DNA of 9,984 nucleotides from assembly GCA_945911685.1 (NCBI GenBank), contig CAMEAW010000096.1, positions 1-9,984 on the forward strand, given 5' to 3'. This document shows, piece by piece, positions 1 through 7,041 of the stretch; positions within the stretch are counted from its first letter, which is position 1, and every line of letters starts with the position of its first letter. The DNA is from Bordetella parapertussis (GTDB lineage Bacteria > Pseudomonadota > Gammaproteobacteria > Burkholderiales > Burkholderiaceae_B). The notes below the pieces were generated by a model. It did no database searches and was not told the DNA's origin. It saw only the letters and a program-made list of their open reading frames with translations. A program made the translations under genes and the position numbers.

Positions 1-245
1 GTCACGACAGTACGCCCTGTTTGCTTATAGGCATCGATATTGCGATTGGCACTAATCAGCACACGCGTAGGGATGGTTGTCTGTGCAGCAAGGCAAGCCA
101 AGGCATGCTCGATCAAAGGCAGGCCTCGGTGCATGACCCAGCCTTTATCGCGCCCCTCAAGGCGGCTACCTTTGCCGCCAGCAAGGATGAGTGCATCATA
201 CGGTGCGCCAGCAGTTTTATTATCAGTGTGACTAGGTTCGCTCAT
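1..245 (-). CDS. mobA: Molybdenum cofactor guanylyltransferase MobA, N-terminal part (3' end beyond the window)
   Basis: MobA transfers GMP from GTP to Mo-molybdopterin in the cytoplasm, giving the guanine dinucleotide cofactor of DMSO-reductase-family enzymes. Only 81 codons are visible, from the ATG at 243-245 to the window edge. Residues 19-36 carry the family signature, LILAGGKGSRLEGRDKGW, which is the nucleotide-binding GG-x-GxR loop followed by the DKG motif. After it come a conserved-looking PLIEHAL helix and an ISANRN segment that matches the usual (I)SANR element. About 17 residues precede the Rossmann strand, slightly more than in E. coli MobA, but no ATG, GTG or TTG lies closer in frame, so this start is well fixed. 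It is the last visible gene of the Moco operon, 46 bp after moaE, and has only a weak GAGTGA-like ribosome site. Whether the C-terminus is intact cannot be seen. Confidence 0.9.
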   Translation of the reverse strand, partial: MSEPSHTDNKTAGAPYDALILAGGKGSRLEGRDKGWVMHRGLPLIEHALACLAAQTTIPTRVLISANRNIDAYKQTGRTVV

Positions 246-291
246 CGTGCTTCACTCGGATCGCTGTGGGATGGTTAGTGGACCTTGCCGC

Positions 292-777
292 TTACGGATT
301 TGGTGTGGGATGTTGCGCGGCCCAACGCGCGGCAGCATGATCATCACTGTCGCGCGCTTCAATCCAGCGTGGGCCCTCAGGGGTCCATTCTTTTTTCCAG
401 AAAGGGGCCTCGGTTTTCAAATAATCCATGATGAAGGTGTTGGCCTCGTAGGCGTCACCGCGGTGCGCGCTGGCGGTAAGCACCAGCACAATTTGATCGC
501 CTGGATACATCTTGCCGACGCGATGCACCACGCGCGCGGCTTGCAGTGACCAGCGGCTTTCGGCTTGTTGCACAATATTCATGAGCGATTTTTCGGTCAT
601 GCCGGGGTAGTGCTCAAGCTCAAGCGCCACCACGTCGTCTGCTAGATTCAGATCGCGCACCATACCAATAAAGGCTACTACTGCACCAACGCCATGATCG
701 TTTTGAACGAGTTGCTCATGTTCGTGACGAAGATCAAAGTCTTCGTTTTGCACGGCGACAGACAAACGTGCGCTCAT
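292..777 (-). CDS. moaE: Molybdopterin synthase catalytic (large) subunit MoaE
   Basis: MoaE binds precursor Z (cyclic pyranopterin monophosphate) and receives two sulfurs from the MoaD thiocarboxylate to make the dithiolene of molybdopterin. At 161 residues it is about the usual length (near 150). Family blocks are in order: FIGMVR at 36-41, LELEHYPGMTEKSL at 52-65, HRVGKMYPGD at 85-94, AHRGDAYEAN at 104-113, MDYLKTEAPFWKKE at 117-130, and RWIEARDSD at 137-145. The residues expected at the active site are present: Arg41, His105-Arg106, Lys121 and Lys128. The C-terminal tail after 145 is short and unremarkable. The ATG at 775-777 follows an AAGGAAG ribosome site (785-791). Unlike the other operon joints, a 132-bp gap separates it from moaD, so it may have its own promoter. 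Confidence 0.97.
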   Translation of the reverse strand: MSARLSVAVQNEDFDLRHEHEQLVQNDHGVGAVVAFIGMVRDLNLADDVVALELEHYPGMTEKSLMNIVQQAESRWSLQAARVVHRVGKMYPGDQIVLVLTASAHRGDAYEANTFIMDYLKTEAPFWKKEWTPEGPRWIEARDSDDHAAARWAAQHPTPNP

Positions 778-807
778 TGGGTTTCTTCCTTCACGATATT
801 GTTCTTG

Positions 808-838
808 ATTGTAGTCAAGGCTTCACCGCTTAAGGCAA
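808..838 (-). promoter_or_regulatory. Possible sigma70-type promoter for moaE/mobA
   Basis: On the minus strand, TACAAT (808-813, five of six matches to TATAAT) lies 19 bp downstream of TTGCCT (833-838, four of six matches to TTGACA). The spacing is longer than the preferred 17 bp, so this is a weak call. It is of interest because the 132-bp moaD-moaE gap is otherwise unexplained in a compact operon. A short palindrome, GCGAC-ATC-GTCGC (863-875), lies just upstream. Confidence 0.25.
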
Positions 839-909
839 ACTAGGACACGATTTATTCGAGTTGCGACATCGTCGCTCTTGGCGCTTAACACTAAACAGCC
901 GCGCATTTT

Positions 910-1167
910 TTAGCCTCCGGTCACGGGCCTGAAAATTGCGACTTCAGCACCCTCAATGAGACCAGTCTGTTGCGACACCATCTCTTGGTTCATTGCCACT
1001 CTAAACGCATATTGACCGCCGAGAGTGTCTTCCCAGACACCACCGCGCTTGGCAAGGTGCTGCATCAGATCGGCAATGGTTCGCACGCCCTCAGGCGCAT
1101 GCACTGCTTCTTCAGCGAGGCCGAATTTTTCGCGCAGTTGGGCAAAGTACAAAACCTTAAGATGCAT
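910..1167 (-). CDS. moaD: Molybdopterin synthase sulfur-carrier (small) subunit MoaD
   Basis: MoaD is the ubiquitin-fold sulfur carrier. Its C-terminal glycine is adenylated by MoeB, converted to a thiocarboxylate, and inserted into the MoaE active site as the sulfur donor. The 85-residue product has the normal length (about 81) and opens with a beta-grasp strand and FAQLREKFG. It contains AFRVAMNQE and ends FRPVTGG, the obligatory double glycine at 84-85. The ATG (1165-1167) lies only 9 bp after the moeA stop codon and has no clear Shine-Dalgarno sequence, so translation is probably coupled to moeA. MoeB, needed to activate it, is not in the window. The Gly-Gly tail and its position between moeA and moaE make the assignment firm. 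Confidence 0.95.
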   Translation of the reverse strand: MHLKVLYFAQLREKFGLAEEAVHAPEGVRTIADLMQHLAKRGGVWEDTLGGQYAFRVAMNQEMVSQQTGLIEGAEVAIFRPVTGG

Positions 1168-1176
1168 GATGACTGC

Positions 1177-2400
1177 TTAATTTAAAAGTTCAGACAACGA
1201 AAGATACCGTACTGTATCGCCTTTGGTGATGACGGTTTCGGGGGCAAGATCAACGAGACCATCGGCCCAGGCCAAGCTGCTCATCACACCTGAACCCTGG
1301 TTAGGCCACAGTTGCAAGGCAGGTTGACCACTTGCGCCTTGCTCGAGCTTGACGCGCAAAAACTCACGACGCTTATCAGGGCGCGGCCAGTTAAAGTCGG
1401 CCGTCGCTGTCAGATAGCGTAATGGTGCCTCTTGTGCGCCCATGCGTTTGAGCAAAAAGGGGCGTGCCATCAGCAAAAAGGTTACAAAAGAACTAACAGG
1501 GTTGCCAGGCAGGCCGATAAAGTCTGCCGCGCCAACCTTGCCATAGGCCAACGGCTTACCAGGCTTCATTGAAATCTGCCATAAATCAAGCGAGCCTAAC
1601 GCCTGCACTGCACCTTTAACGTGATCCTCTTCGCCAACCGAAACGCCACCACAGGTGATAATCACGTCGTTCTCAGCGGCGGCAAGCTGTAAGGCGTCAC
1701 GCGTGGCTTGAGCAGAATCCCGCACAATGCCGTAATCGGTGATCGCGCAGCCAAGTTGCTTAAGCAGACCATTGATCGCGTAACGATTGCTGTTATAGAT
1801 GGCTCCGGGCGCCAGAGGTTGGCCAGGCTCGGTCAGCTCATCACCAGTAAAAAATACACCTACTTTTAGCCAAGCAAACACTGAAACACTTGCCACACCA
1901 ATCGAGGCGAGCATAGCCAGATGCTGGGCGCCTAAGCGCTGCCCCGCCGCAAGTACAGGCCCGCCTTGAGTGATGTCCTCACCTTTGCGACGAATATGCT
2001 GATGCAACTGAATCGGCTGAGTCAGTTTGATCGCGCCGTTTTCGTCTTGGGTGTTTTCTTGCGGCACGACAACGTTTGCGCCTTCAGGGATCGGAGCGCC
2101 CGTAAAGATGCGCGCAGCAGTGTTGGCGGCTAAGGTGGTACCCGTTTGTCCAGCTGCGATACGTTGCACCACCGCGAAGGTGCCGGGTAGAGCGTTGAGA
2201 TCGGCAACGTGCAGGGCATAGCCATCCATCGCCGAGTTATCAAAGCCCGGTACATTCAAGGGCGAAGTCACAGCTTGGGCAAGCACTCGGCCTTGAGCTT
2301 GCAGTAGTGGAAGGGTTTCGATGCTGGATAATGGGGCAGCAGCAGCAAGCAGACGCTCGCGCGCCTCTTCAAAATTCAGTAGATTGGCTCTGGGTTTCAT
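1177..2400 (-). CDS. moeA: Molybdopterin molybdenumtransferase MoeA
   Basis: MoeA inserts molybdate into adenylated molybdopterin, producing active Mo-molybdopterin. The product has 407 residues, close to E. coli MoeA (411). Conserved blocks are in order: PGFDNSAMDGYA (51-62), RIFTGAPIPEGANVV (97-111), RRKGEDI (137-143), FFTGDEL (183-189), IYNSN (201-205), TCGGVSVGEEDHVK (249-262), MKPGKPLAYG (278-287) and GLPGNPVSS (296-304). By numbering and context the catalytic acidic and Thr positions known from E. coli are all kept: Asp59, Thr100, Asp142, Glu188, Asp228 and Asp259, as is Lys279. It follows moaA by 56 bp containing a small hairpin, and precedes moaD by 9 bp. Nothing suggests loss of function. 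Confidence 0.97.
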   Translation of the reverse strand: MKPRANLLNFEEARERLLAAAAPLSSIETLPLLQAQGRVLAQAVTSPLNVPGFDNSAMDGYALHVADLNALPGTFAVVQRIAAGQTGTTLAANTAARIFTGAPIPEGANVVVPQENTQDENGAIKLTQPIQLHQHIRRKGEDITQGGPVLAAGQRLGAQHLAMLASIGVASVSVFAWLKVGVFFTGDELTEPGQPLAPGAIYNSNRYAINGLLKQLGCAITDYGIVRDSAQATRDALQLAAAENDVIITCGGVSVGEEDHVKGAVQALGSLDLWQISMKPGKPLAYGKVGAADFIGLPGNPVSSFVTFLLMARPFLLKRMGAQEAPLRYLTATADFNWPRPDKRREFLRVKLEQGASGQPALQLWPNQGSGVMSSLAWADGLVDLAPETVITKGDTVRYLSLSELLN

Positions 2401-2424
2401 AGCTCAAGAAACAGGGTGACGAAT

Positions 2425-2450
2425 CCCGCTAGTGTACGGTGACTCGCGGG
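2425..2450 (-). other. Intercistronic hairpin between moaA and moeA
   Basis: CCCGC (2425-2429) pairs with GCGGG (2446-2450). Inside, after one mismatch, AGT (2431-2433) pairs with ACT (2442-2444), leaving an 8-nt loop. No T-run follows on the minus strand, so it is not a Rho-independent terminator. It could be an mRNA-stability or processing element, or chance. Confidence 0.3.
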
Positions 2451-2456
2451 GTAGGT

Positions 2457-3449
2457 TTAGCCGCCCGTTTGCGACATAAACCGGATGATCTTGGTGGGCG
2501 CTTCGAGAAACTCGTGACGCTCGGGTTTGAGCTCAATCGCTTCACGCAGGGCTTGCTCAAGATCTTCGTCGCTAATGCCAGCACGTAACAGGGGGCGAAT
2601 CTCGAGTTTTTCTTCTTGACCTAAGCACAAGTAGAGGGTGCCATCGACTGACAGACGCACGCGATTACAGGTGGCACAGAAGTGCTGGCTGATTGGAGTA
2701 ATCAAACCAATCTGACCGCGACCATCTTTGGTGCGCCAGTAACGTGCTGGCCCGCCGCCCATTTCTTTGATCTCAGGGATCAGGTCAAAACGTTCACGCA
2801 GGCGATCAAGAATCGGCCCTAAGGGGGCATAGCTTGATTTCAGGCCAGTGCTGCCCATGGGCATGGTTTCGATCAAGCGCAAAATAAAGCCACGATTGAT
2901 ACAGAACTCGGTCATGGCCTCAACTTCGTGTTCGTTGACGCCGGGCATCACGACCATATTCAGTTTGATCGGTGAAAACCCAGCGGCCTCGGCAGCGGCT
3001 AGGCCGTCCATGACATCGTCAATTGAATCGCGACCGGTGATCTGTGTGACGCACTCGCGCGTGAGGCTATCCAGACTGATATTCAGACGCGACACGCCTG
3101 CTGCACGCAATGCCTCGGCAAATTTAGGTAATTGGGTACCGTTGGTGGACAACGATAAATCACGAATGCCGGGTAATGCACTGATGCGCGCAGCCAGTTG
3201 CGGCAGATTGCGACGCAGAAGGGGTTCACCACCCGTGAGGCGTACCCGCGAGGTGCCCAGGCGGGCAAAGGCGCCTACGACACGCTCAATCTCATCAAAG
3301 GTGAGCCAGTTTTTTGGTTCTTGGTAGCCTTTGAAGCTTTTGGGCAGGCAATAGGTGCACTTCATGTCACAGCGATCAGTCACTGACAGGCGCAGGTACT
3401 CAATGCTTCGTCCGAAGCGATCGATTAGAGGTGCCGGTGTCTGTGTCAT
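2457..3449 (-). CDS. moaA: GTP 3',8-cyclase MoaA (radical SAM)
   Basis: MoaA is the radical-SAM enzyme that, with MoaC, converts GTP to cyclic pyranopterin monophosphate, the first step of Moco synthesis. The 330-residue protein has the usual length. The SAM-binding 4Fe-4S cluster motif CxxxCxxC is at Cys27, Cys31 and Cys34 (DRCDMKCTYC), and the SAM GGEP motif is at 73-76. The second, GTP-binding cluster is CxxC-x13-C at Cys258, Cys261 and Cys275, followed by the RVR pair at 263-265. The chain ends in the functional Gly-Gly (329-330). It is the first gene of the Moco operon and is divergent from modA. The ATG at 3447-3449 sits directly before MTQTPAPLIDRFGR, a typical N-terminus. moaC, whose product acts with it, is not nearby. 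Confidence 0.97.
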   Translation of the reverse strand: MTQTPAPLIDRFGRSIEYLRLSVTDRCDMKCTYCLPKSFKGYQEPKNWLTFDEIERVVGAFARLGTSRVRLTGGEPLLRRNLPQLAARISALPGIRDLSLSTNGTQLPKFAEALRAAGVSRLNISLDSLTRECVTQITGRDSIDDVMDGLAAAEAAGFSPIKLNMVVMPGVNEHEVEAMTEFCINRGFILRLIETMPMGSTGLKSSYAPLGPILDRLRERFDLIPEIKEMGGGPARYWRTKDGRGQIGLITPISQHFCATCNRVRLSVDGTLYLCLGQEEKLEIRPLLRAGISDEDLEQALREAIELKPERHEFLEAPTKIIRFMSQTGG

Positions 3450-3529
3450 CGTGTCAAAGCGTGCCAGTTAATCGTGCAGATATGTCCGTAGAATTACTGT
3501 ACTCTTAATTTAGGGTTTGGTGCTTGGCG

Positions 3530-3540
3530 ACCCTGAGGGT
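3530..3540. promoter_or_regulatory. Interrupted palindrome, possible operator
   Basis: ACCCT and AGGGT flank a single central G, giving an 11-bp dyad near the middle of the divergent region. It is a plausible protein-binding half-site pair, or the small stem of an RNA leader (ACCC/GGGT with a TGA loop). It is short enough to be chance. Confidence 0.3.
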
Positions 3541-3546
3541 AATCGG

Positions 3547-3573
3547 GTTATCTCACAACGCAAGGTGAGTAAC
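3547..3573 (+). other. Hairpin in the modA leader
   Basis: GTTA plus CTCAC (3547-3556, with a single bulged T at 3551) pairs with GTGAG plus TAAC (3565-3573), giving nine base pairs around an 8-nt AACGCAAG loop. It lies 70 bp before the modA start codon and is not followed by a T-run. It could be part of a structured leader or an operator. I could not match it to a known riboswitch by eye. Confidence 0.45.
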
Positions 3574-3642
3574 GCGGTCGTATCGAACCAGGTGGGTGTT
3601 TTTGGTGAGGCGCAGGGCGAGGGCGGCTACTAGAGGGTTTTT

Positions 3643-4392
3643 ATGCATAAGTCATTGATTTTATTTGTTTTATTATGTTTTTGCTCATTTCAATCGAGCG
3701 CTCAAGACGCGCGCTTGGCGGTTGCCAGCAATTTTGTCAATACCGCACAAGTACTAGTGCTTAAATTTTCAGAGCAAACCCCCTATAAAGTATCGATGAG
3801 TGCGGCCTCAACCGGTAAGTTTTACGCCCAGATCCGTCAGGCGGCCCCCTTTGATGTATTTTTATCGGCAGATCGTCAGACCCCCGAGCGCCTGGTCAAT
3901 GAAGGCTTCGCAGTCAAGGGCACCTTGTTTGATTACGCCCGTGGCCGCCTCGTGTTTGTGAGCCAGGCCCCAGGTTCGAGTACCTCGGTCGAACAGTTTC
4001 TGCGCCAGGCGCAGTTTAAGAAACTGGCAATTGCGAATCCTGAGTTGGCCCCCTACGGGCTAGCCGCAAAACAAACACTAGAGGCGCTAGGTTTGTTGCC
4101 CAAGGTGCAACCACGCTTGGTGATGGGTGAAAACATTGGCCAAGCTGCTCATTTTGTGTTCAGCGGTAATGCTGACGCCGGGCTGTTGCCGCGCGCCTTT
4201 GCAATTGAAACGCCCGAACAAAAAAAACTTTATCAACATAGTTGGTTGGTCCCTGAATCGTTACATCAGCCAATTATTCAAACGGCAGTGTTATTGACCC
4301 GTGGTCAACATAACCAGGCTGCACGGGCGTTTATGCAGTATTTGCAACAGCCCGAAGCACAAGGCATTATTGCAAGCCATGGCTACAACTAA
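3643..4392 (+). CDS. modA: Molybdate ABC transporter periplasmic binding protein ModA
   Basis: ModA captures molybdate (and tungstate) in the periplasm and delivers it to ModBC. The 249-residue precursor begins with a Sec signal peptide: MHKS, then a hydrophobic stretch at 5-15, with likely cleavage after SSA20. Despite Cys residues at 12 and 14 there is no proper lipobox. The mature part has the family order: LAVASNF (25-31), AASTGKFYAQI (54-64) with the oxyanion-binding Ser/Thr loop, APFDVFLSAD (68-77), RGRLVFVS (100-107), NPELAPYG (132-139) and GENIGQAAHFVFSGNADAG (162-180). Length is normal. The ATG follows AGAGGG by five bases. It is the first gene of modABC, 18 bp before modB. Confidence 0.95.
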   Translation: MHKSLILFVLLCFCSFQSSAQDARLAVASNFVNTAQVLVLKFSEQTPYKVSMSAASTGKFYAQIRQAAPFDVFLSADRQTPERLVNEGFAVKGTLFDYARGRLVFVSQAPGSSTSVEQFLRQAQFKKLAIANPELAPYGLAAKQTLEALGLLPKVQPRLVMGENIGQAAHFVFSGNADAGLLPRAFAIETPEQKKLYQHSWLVPESLHQPIIQTAVLLTRGQHNQAARAFMQYLQQPEAQGIIASHGYN

Positions 4393-4410
4393 TTTCTGCG
4401 ACGCACTGCA

Positions 4411-5094
4411 ATGACGGCGATTTTGGCCGCCCTGTGGGTGACCCTCAAGCTTGCCACCCTCACGACGGTGATTCTGTTGCTGCTGGGTACACCGCTTGCC
4501 TGGTGGCTGGCCCGCACGCGGTCGCGCTTTAAAGCGCCGCTTTCTGCAATTGTGGCATTGCCGATGGTGTTGCCGCCGACCGTGCTTGGGTTTTATTTGC
4601 TGGTCATGCTGGGGCCGAACGGGCCGCTGGGTCAGTTCACACACGCGGTGGGTTGGGGCTCATTGGCATTTACATTCTGGGGGTTGTTGTTGGCCTCGGT
4701 GCTGTATTCATTGCCCTTTGTAGTGCAGCCCCTGCAAGCCGGTTTCGCAAGCTTAGATACGTCGATCTTGGATGTGGCCGCAACGCTGCGCGCATCGCCC
4801 TTTGATCGTTTTAAAACGGTGGTGATCCCGCTGTGTCGCCCAGCTTTTATCACTGCAACGGTGATGGGATTTGCGCACACAGTGGGTGAGTTTGGTGTGA
4901 TCTTGATGGTGGGCGGTAACATCGAAGGCGAAACGCGCGTGCTGTCTGTGCTGCTCTACGATCGTGTCGAAGCAATGGCCTACGAACAAGCGCATTGGCT
5001 GGCCGGCGGTCTGTTGATCTTTTCGTTTGTGGTGTTGTGCCTGATGCAATGGTATGGCCAGCGCTTGTCGCACCAGCAAGGTGAGGCGCGATGA
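4411..5094 (+). CDS. modB: Molybdate ABC transporter permease ModB
   Basis: ModB is the inner-membrane permease of the importer. At 227 residues it matches the family. Hydrophobic segments are visible near 4-28, 43-68, 83-105, 145-170 and 195-217, consistent with about five transmembrane helices. The cytoplasmic EAA-like coupling loop is at 122-145 (AATLRASP...FKTVVIPLCRPA), and is followed by the ModB-typical EFGVILMVGGNIEGETR. There is no clear Shine-Dalgarno sequence before the ATG, which lies 18 bp after the modA stop, so translation is probably coupled or weak. Its end overlaps the modC start by four bases (ATGA). Confidence 0.96.
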   Translation: MTAILAALWVTLKLATLTTVILLLLGTPLAWWLARTRSRFKAPLSAIVALPMVLPPTVLGFYLLVMLGPNGPLGQFTHAVGWGSLAFTFWGLLLASVLYSLPFVVQPLQAGFASLDTSILDVAATLRASPFDRFKTVVIPLCRPAFITATVMGFAHTVGEFGVILMVGGNIEGETRVLSVLLYDRVEAMAYEQAHWLAGGLLIFSFVVLCLMQWYGQRLSHQQGEAR

Positions 5095-6179
5095 GCGAAC
5101 AACACGGTATAGACTTAAGTTTGAAGCTTTTACGCGCAGGTGAGGCTGCCTTCGAGCTGTCAGTTGACTTAACGCTACCCTCTTCGGGCACGACAGTCAT
5201 TTTTGGCCCGTCTGGCGGCGGCAAAACCACCATCTTGCGTGCCATCGCCGGGCTTGAGCCCGACGTTAAAGGCCATATCCGCATCAAGCAACAAACCTGG
5301 CAGGCGCCGGGCGTGTTTGTGCCCGCACATCAAAGGCGTGTTGGGTTCGTGTTTCAGCATTCGGCCTTGTTGCCGCACTTGTCGGTCGAGCAAAACCTGC
5401 GCTACGGATGGCAACGCGTAGGCGGCACAGTGGCTGAGTATGCTCAGTGTGTTGAGCAACTTGATTTAGCACCCTTGTTAAAGCGGGCAATTGGCCAGCT
5501 ATCAGGCGGCGAGCGCCAACGTGTCGCGTTGGGCCGTGCGTTGCTCACGCGCCCTGACATTCTCTTGCTTGACGAACCTCTGGCGGCCCTTGATGCTGCG
5601 CGCCGCTCAGAGATTTTGGGGTACCTCGAGCGTCTCAAGCAAACCACGACTATCCCATTTTTATACGTTACCCACGCGGTCGATGAGATGTCGCGTTTGG
5701 CAGATTATCTTGTCTTGATGAAAGGCGGGCGCGTGCGCCAGGCAGGCCCGGCGCTTGACGTGATGAATCATCCCGATGCGCCACTCGCCTTGCGCGACGA
5801 TGCGGGCGTGGTTGTACAAGCGAGCGTGCAGCAGCGTGATGCGCACGGCTTACTCACGCTGCACAGCCCGATGGGCACGCTGTATGCCCACGGCCCTGCG
5901 CACGCGCCGGGCGATCGTTTGCGCGTACGCATCCATGCCCGCGATGTGAGCCTAGCGCTTAGCCATCACACAGACAGCAGCATGTTGAATATTTTGCCTG
6001 TCACCGTGCTGGCGCTACGAGACGGCGCAGGTGGTCAGGCTTTGATTGAGTTATCTGTCGGTGATCAGCGCGACCAACGTTTGCTGGCCAAAATTTCGTA
6101 TGCGTCAGTGGCGCGTTTGAATATCGCGCCAGGCCTTGCGCTCTGGGCGCAGATCAAAGCGGTGGCGTTGCTGGTTTAG
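5091..6179 (+). CDS. modC: Molybdate ABC transporter ATP-binding protein ModC
   Basis: ModC is the ATPase that powers molybdate import, acting as a dimer on the cytoplasmic face of ModB. Its 362 residues are typical. ABC motifs are all present: Walker A GPSGGGKT (39-46), Q-loop Gln89 in VFQHSALLPHLS, signature LSGGERQ (137-143), Walker B ILLLDE (157-162), D-loop AALD (165-168) and the switch His195 (YVTHAVDE). The C-terminal part, from about 296 to 360, beginning SSMLNILPVTV, is a TOBE/Mop domain that binds oxyanion and gives feedback inhibition in characterised members. The ATG overlaps the modB stop. Its TAG lies only 3 bp from the convergent hepT stop codon, and no terminator is visible there. 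Confidence 0.96.
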   Translation: MSEQHGIDLSLKLLRAGEAAFELSVDLTLPSSGTTVIFGPSGGGKTTILRAIAGLEPDVKGHIRIKQQTWQAPGVFVPAHQRRVGFVFQHSALLPHLSVEQNLRYGWQRVGGTVAEYAQCVEQLDLAPLLKRAIGQLSGGERQRVALGRALLTRPDILLLDEPLAALDAARRSEILGYLERLKQTTTIPFLYVTHAVDEMSRLADYLVLMKGGRVRQAGPALDVMNHPDAPLALRDDAGVVVQASVQQRDAHGLLTLHSPMGTLYAHGPAHAPGDRLRVRIHARDVSLALSHHTDSSMLNILPVTVLALRDGAGGQALIELSVGDQRDQRLLAKISYASVARLNIAPGLALWAQIKAVALLV

Positions 6180-6182
6180 CGA

Positions 6183-6593
6183 TTACTCGTGTTTGAGCAT
6201 CTGTTCAGAGTACTGAAGAAACTCAATCAAATGCTCAGTAATCACTTTCACCGTGATCGGCATGAGTAACTTTTGATAGTCATGTACGGCGATATTTCTA
6301 AAACCGACCATGCGTTTAAGTGATTCTGCAAGGGTTTGATCAATCAGCTTTGCTTGCGCCAAGATTTCGAAGACGTCGCGTGCGCTTTGGGGCACTCCAA
6401 GACGGTCGCGGCGGATAATGTGGTGACCCATATCAAGTGCCGCCTCGCAGGCGCGCTGAATATTCATGACGGCAGCATCTTGTCTTGAAAAATTTGTATC
6501 AAAGGTTGCAGGATCGTGATCGAATTCTTCGTGAGCACGTGCCACGCATCGTTCAATCGTTGCCGCTTTGTTGATCAGCACATCATCGCGCAT
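6183..6593 (-). CDS. hepT: HepT-type HEPN ribonuclease toxin (DUF86)
   Basis: HepT toxins are all-helical HEPN RNases; in studied pairs the cognate MntA neutralises them by adding AMP to a tyrosine beside the active site. The 136-residue product carries the defining RX4HXY motif as Arg99, His104 and Tyr106 (FRNIAVHDY), so both the nuclease residues and the acceptor tyrosine are intact. Other family features are the N-terminal DVLINKAATIERC helix, the central CEAALDMGHHII segment and the SLKRMVGFRN helix leading into the motif. It overlaps mntA by 11 bp, meaning tight coupling. It faces modC end to end with a 3-bp gap. Toxicity and RNA target cannot be read from sequence. Confidence 0.9.
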   Translation of the reverse strand: MRDDVLINKAATIERCVARAHEEFDHDPATFDTNFSRQDAAVMNIQRACEAALDMGHHIIRRDRLGVPQSARDVFEILAQAKLIDQTLAESLKRMVGFRNIAVHDYQKLLMPITVKVITEHLIEFLQYSEQMLKHE

Positions 6594-7005
6594 ACACGTG
6601 TCCTTCTTTTGTGATGGCTTTTATGAGCGGCTCGCGTGCCTCGTCAAGAGCTAGCTTTTCACTCAAAACGCTGACTTCAAACAGCCGTGCCTGCAGGCCG
6701 ATATCCCACACTGTTTTGCCGGTTGAAATGACTTGATACTGCATGACTGTCGACGCTGCGCGCAAGTCGAGCAGATCAACTTCGCAATTCACAAGGTTGG
6801 CGATGTCGTTTGATAGCGACCAAAGCAAGTTTGGCTCAGCGTGGCCGGCTGCCAATATTGCCAAATCAAGGTCGCTATCCGCTCGAGGGGTGCCTTGAGC
6901 TTGGCTCCCAAAAATATAGAGAGCCATGAGATTTGGTATATTTTTACGCACTGAGGCTAAGAGGGCTCCGTCAGGCGCAAGCATAGTTAATAGTCGTGAA
7001 TGCAT
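6583..7005 (-). CDS. mntA: MntA-type minimal nucleotidyltransferase antitoxin
   Basis: MntA antitoxins are small DNA-polymerase-beta-fold nucleotidyltransferases that AMPylate HepT. The 140-residue protein contains FGSQAQG with the GSX10DXD catalytic signature: Gly33-Ser34, then Asp45 and Asp47, and a third acidic residue in EVDLLDL (Asp77 is the best candidate). The C-terminal part (about 100-140) is helical, as expected for the HepT-binding region. The ATG at 7003-7005 is preceded by a poor ribosome site (GAGACCACC) but is the only good start in frame. A perfect inverted repeat lies 37-54 bp upstream. mntA comes first and hepT second, with overlapping reading frames. The pair looks complete and functional. 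Confidence 0.9.
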   Translation of the reverse strand: MHSRLLTMLAPDGALLASVRKNIPNLMALYIFGSQAQGTPRADSDLDLAILAAGHAEPNLLWSLSNDIANLVNCEVDLLDLRAASTVMQYQVISTGKTVWDIGLQARLFEVSVLSEKLALDEAREPLIKAITKEGHVYAR

Positions 7006-7041
7006 GGTGGTCTCGCGTAAAGCAGCGAAGAACGTTAGGGC

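Larger units (their letters stand above)
3450..3642. promoter_or_regulatory. Divergent moaA/modA intergenic region
   Basis: These 193 bp separate the outward-facing moaA and modA genes and must hold both promoters. No pair of -35/-10 boxes stood out clearly on either strand. Recognisable elements are an interrupted repeat AATTA (3492-3496) with TAATT (3506-3510), a palindrome ACCCT-G-AGGGT (3530-3540) and a hairpin at 3547-3573. A G-rich stretch (3601-3632) follows, then an AGAGGG ribosome site five bases before the modA ATG. The E. coli-type ModE operator was not seen. Shared regulation of cofactor synthesis and molybdate uptake from this region is an inference from layout. Confidence 0.6.

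Noticed and set aside
247..549. Plus-strand reading frame opposite moaE
   Set aside because: MoaE on the minus strand carries all conserved blocks; this frame has none.
2848..3327. Plus-strand reading frame of 159 codons opposite moaA
   Set aside because: It is fully antisense to the well-supported moaA gene and rich in Arg/Ser/Pro, as expected of a complementary-strand frame.
3601..3632. G-rich tract before modA as a G-quadruplex
   Set aside because: Most G-runs are only two bases long, so any quadruplex would be a weak two-layer form; not enough to call.
3450..3642. E. coli-type ModE operator or a Moco riboswitch
   Set aside because: No TATA-rich ModE dyad was found, and the hairpin could not be matched to the Moco RNA motif by eye; a covariance search would decide.
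3643..3690. ModA as a lipoprotein because of Cys12 and Cys14
   Set aside because: The residues before the cysteines do not fit a lipobox, whereas SSA20 gives a normal signal peptidase I site.
4850..5287. Minus-strand reading frame of 145 codons across the modB/modC joint
   Set aside because: It is antisense to two genes with intact family motifs.
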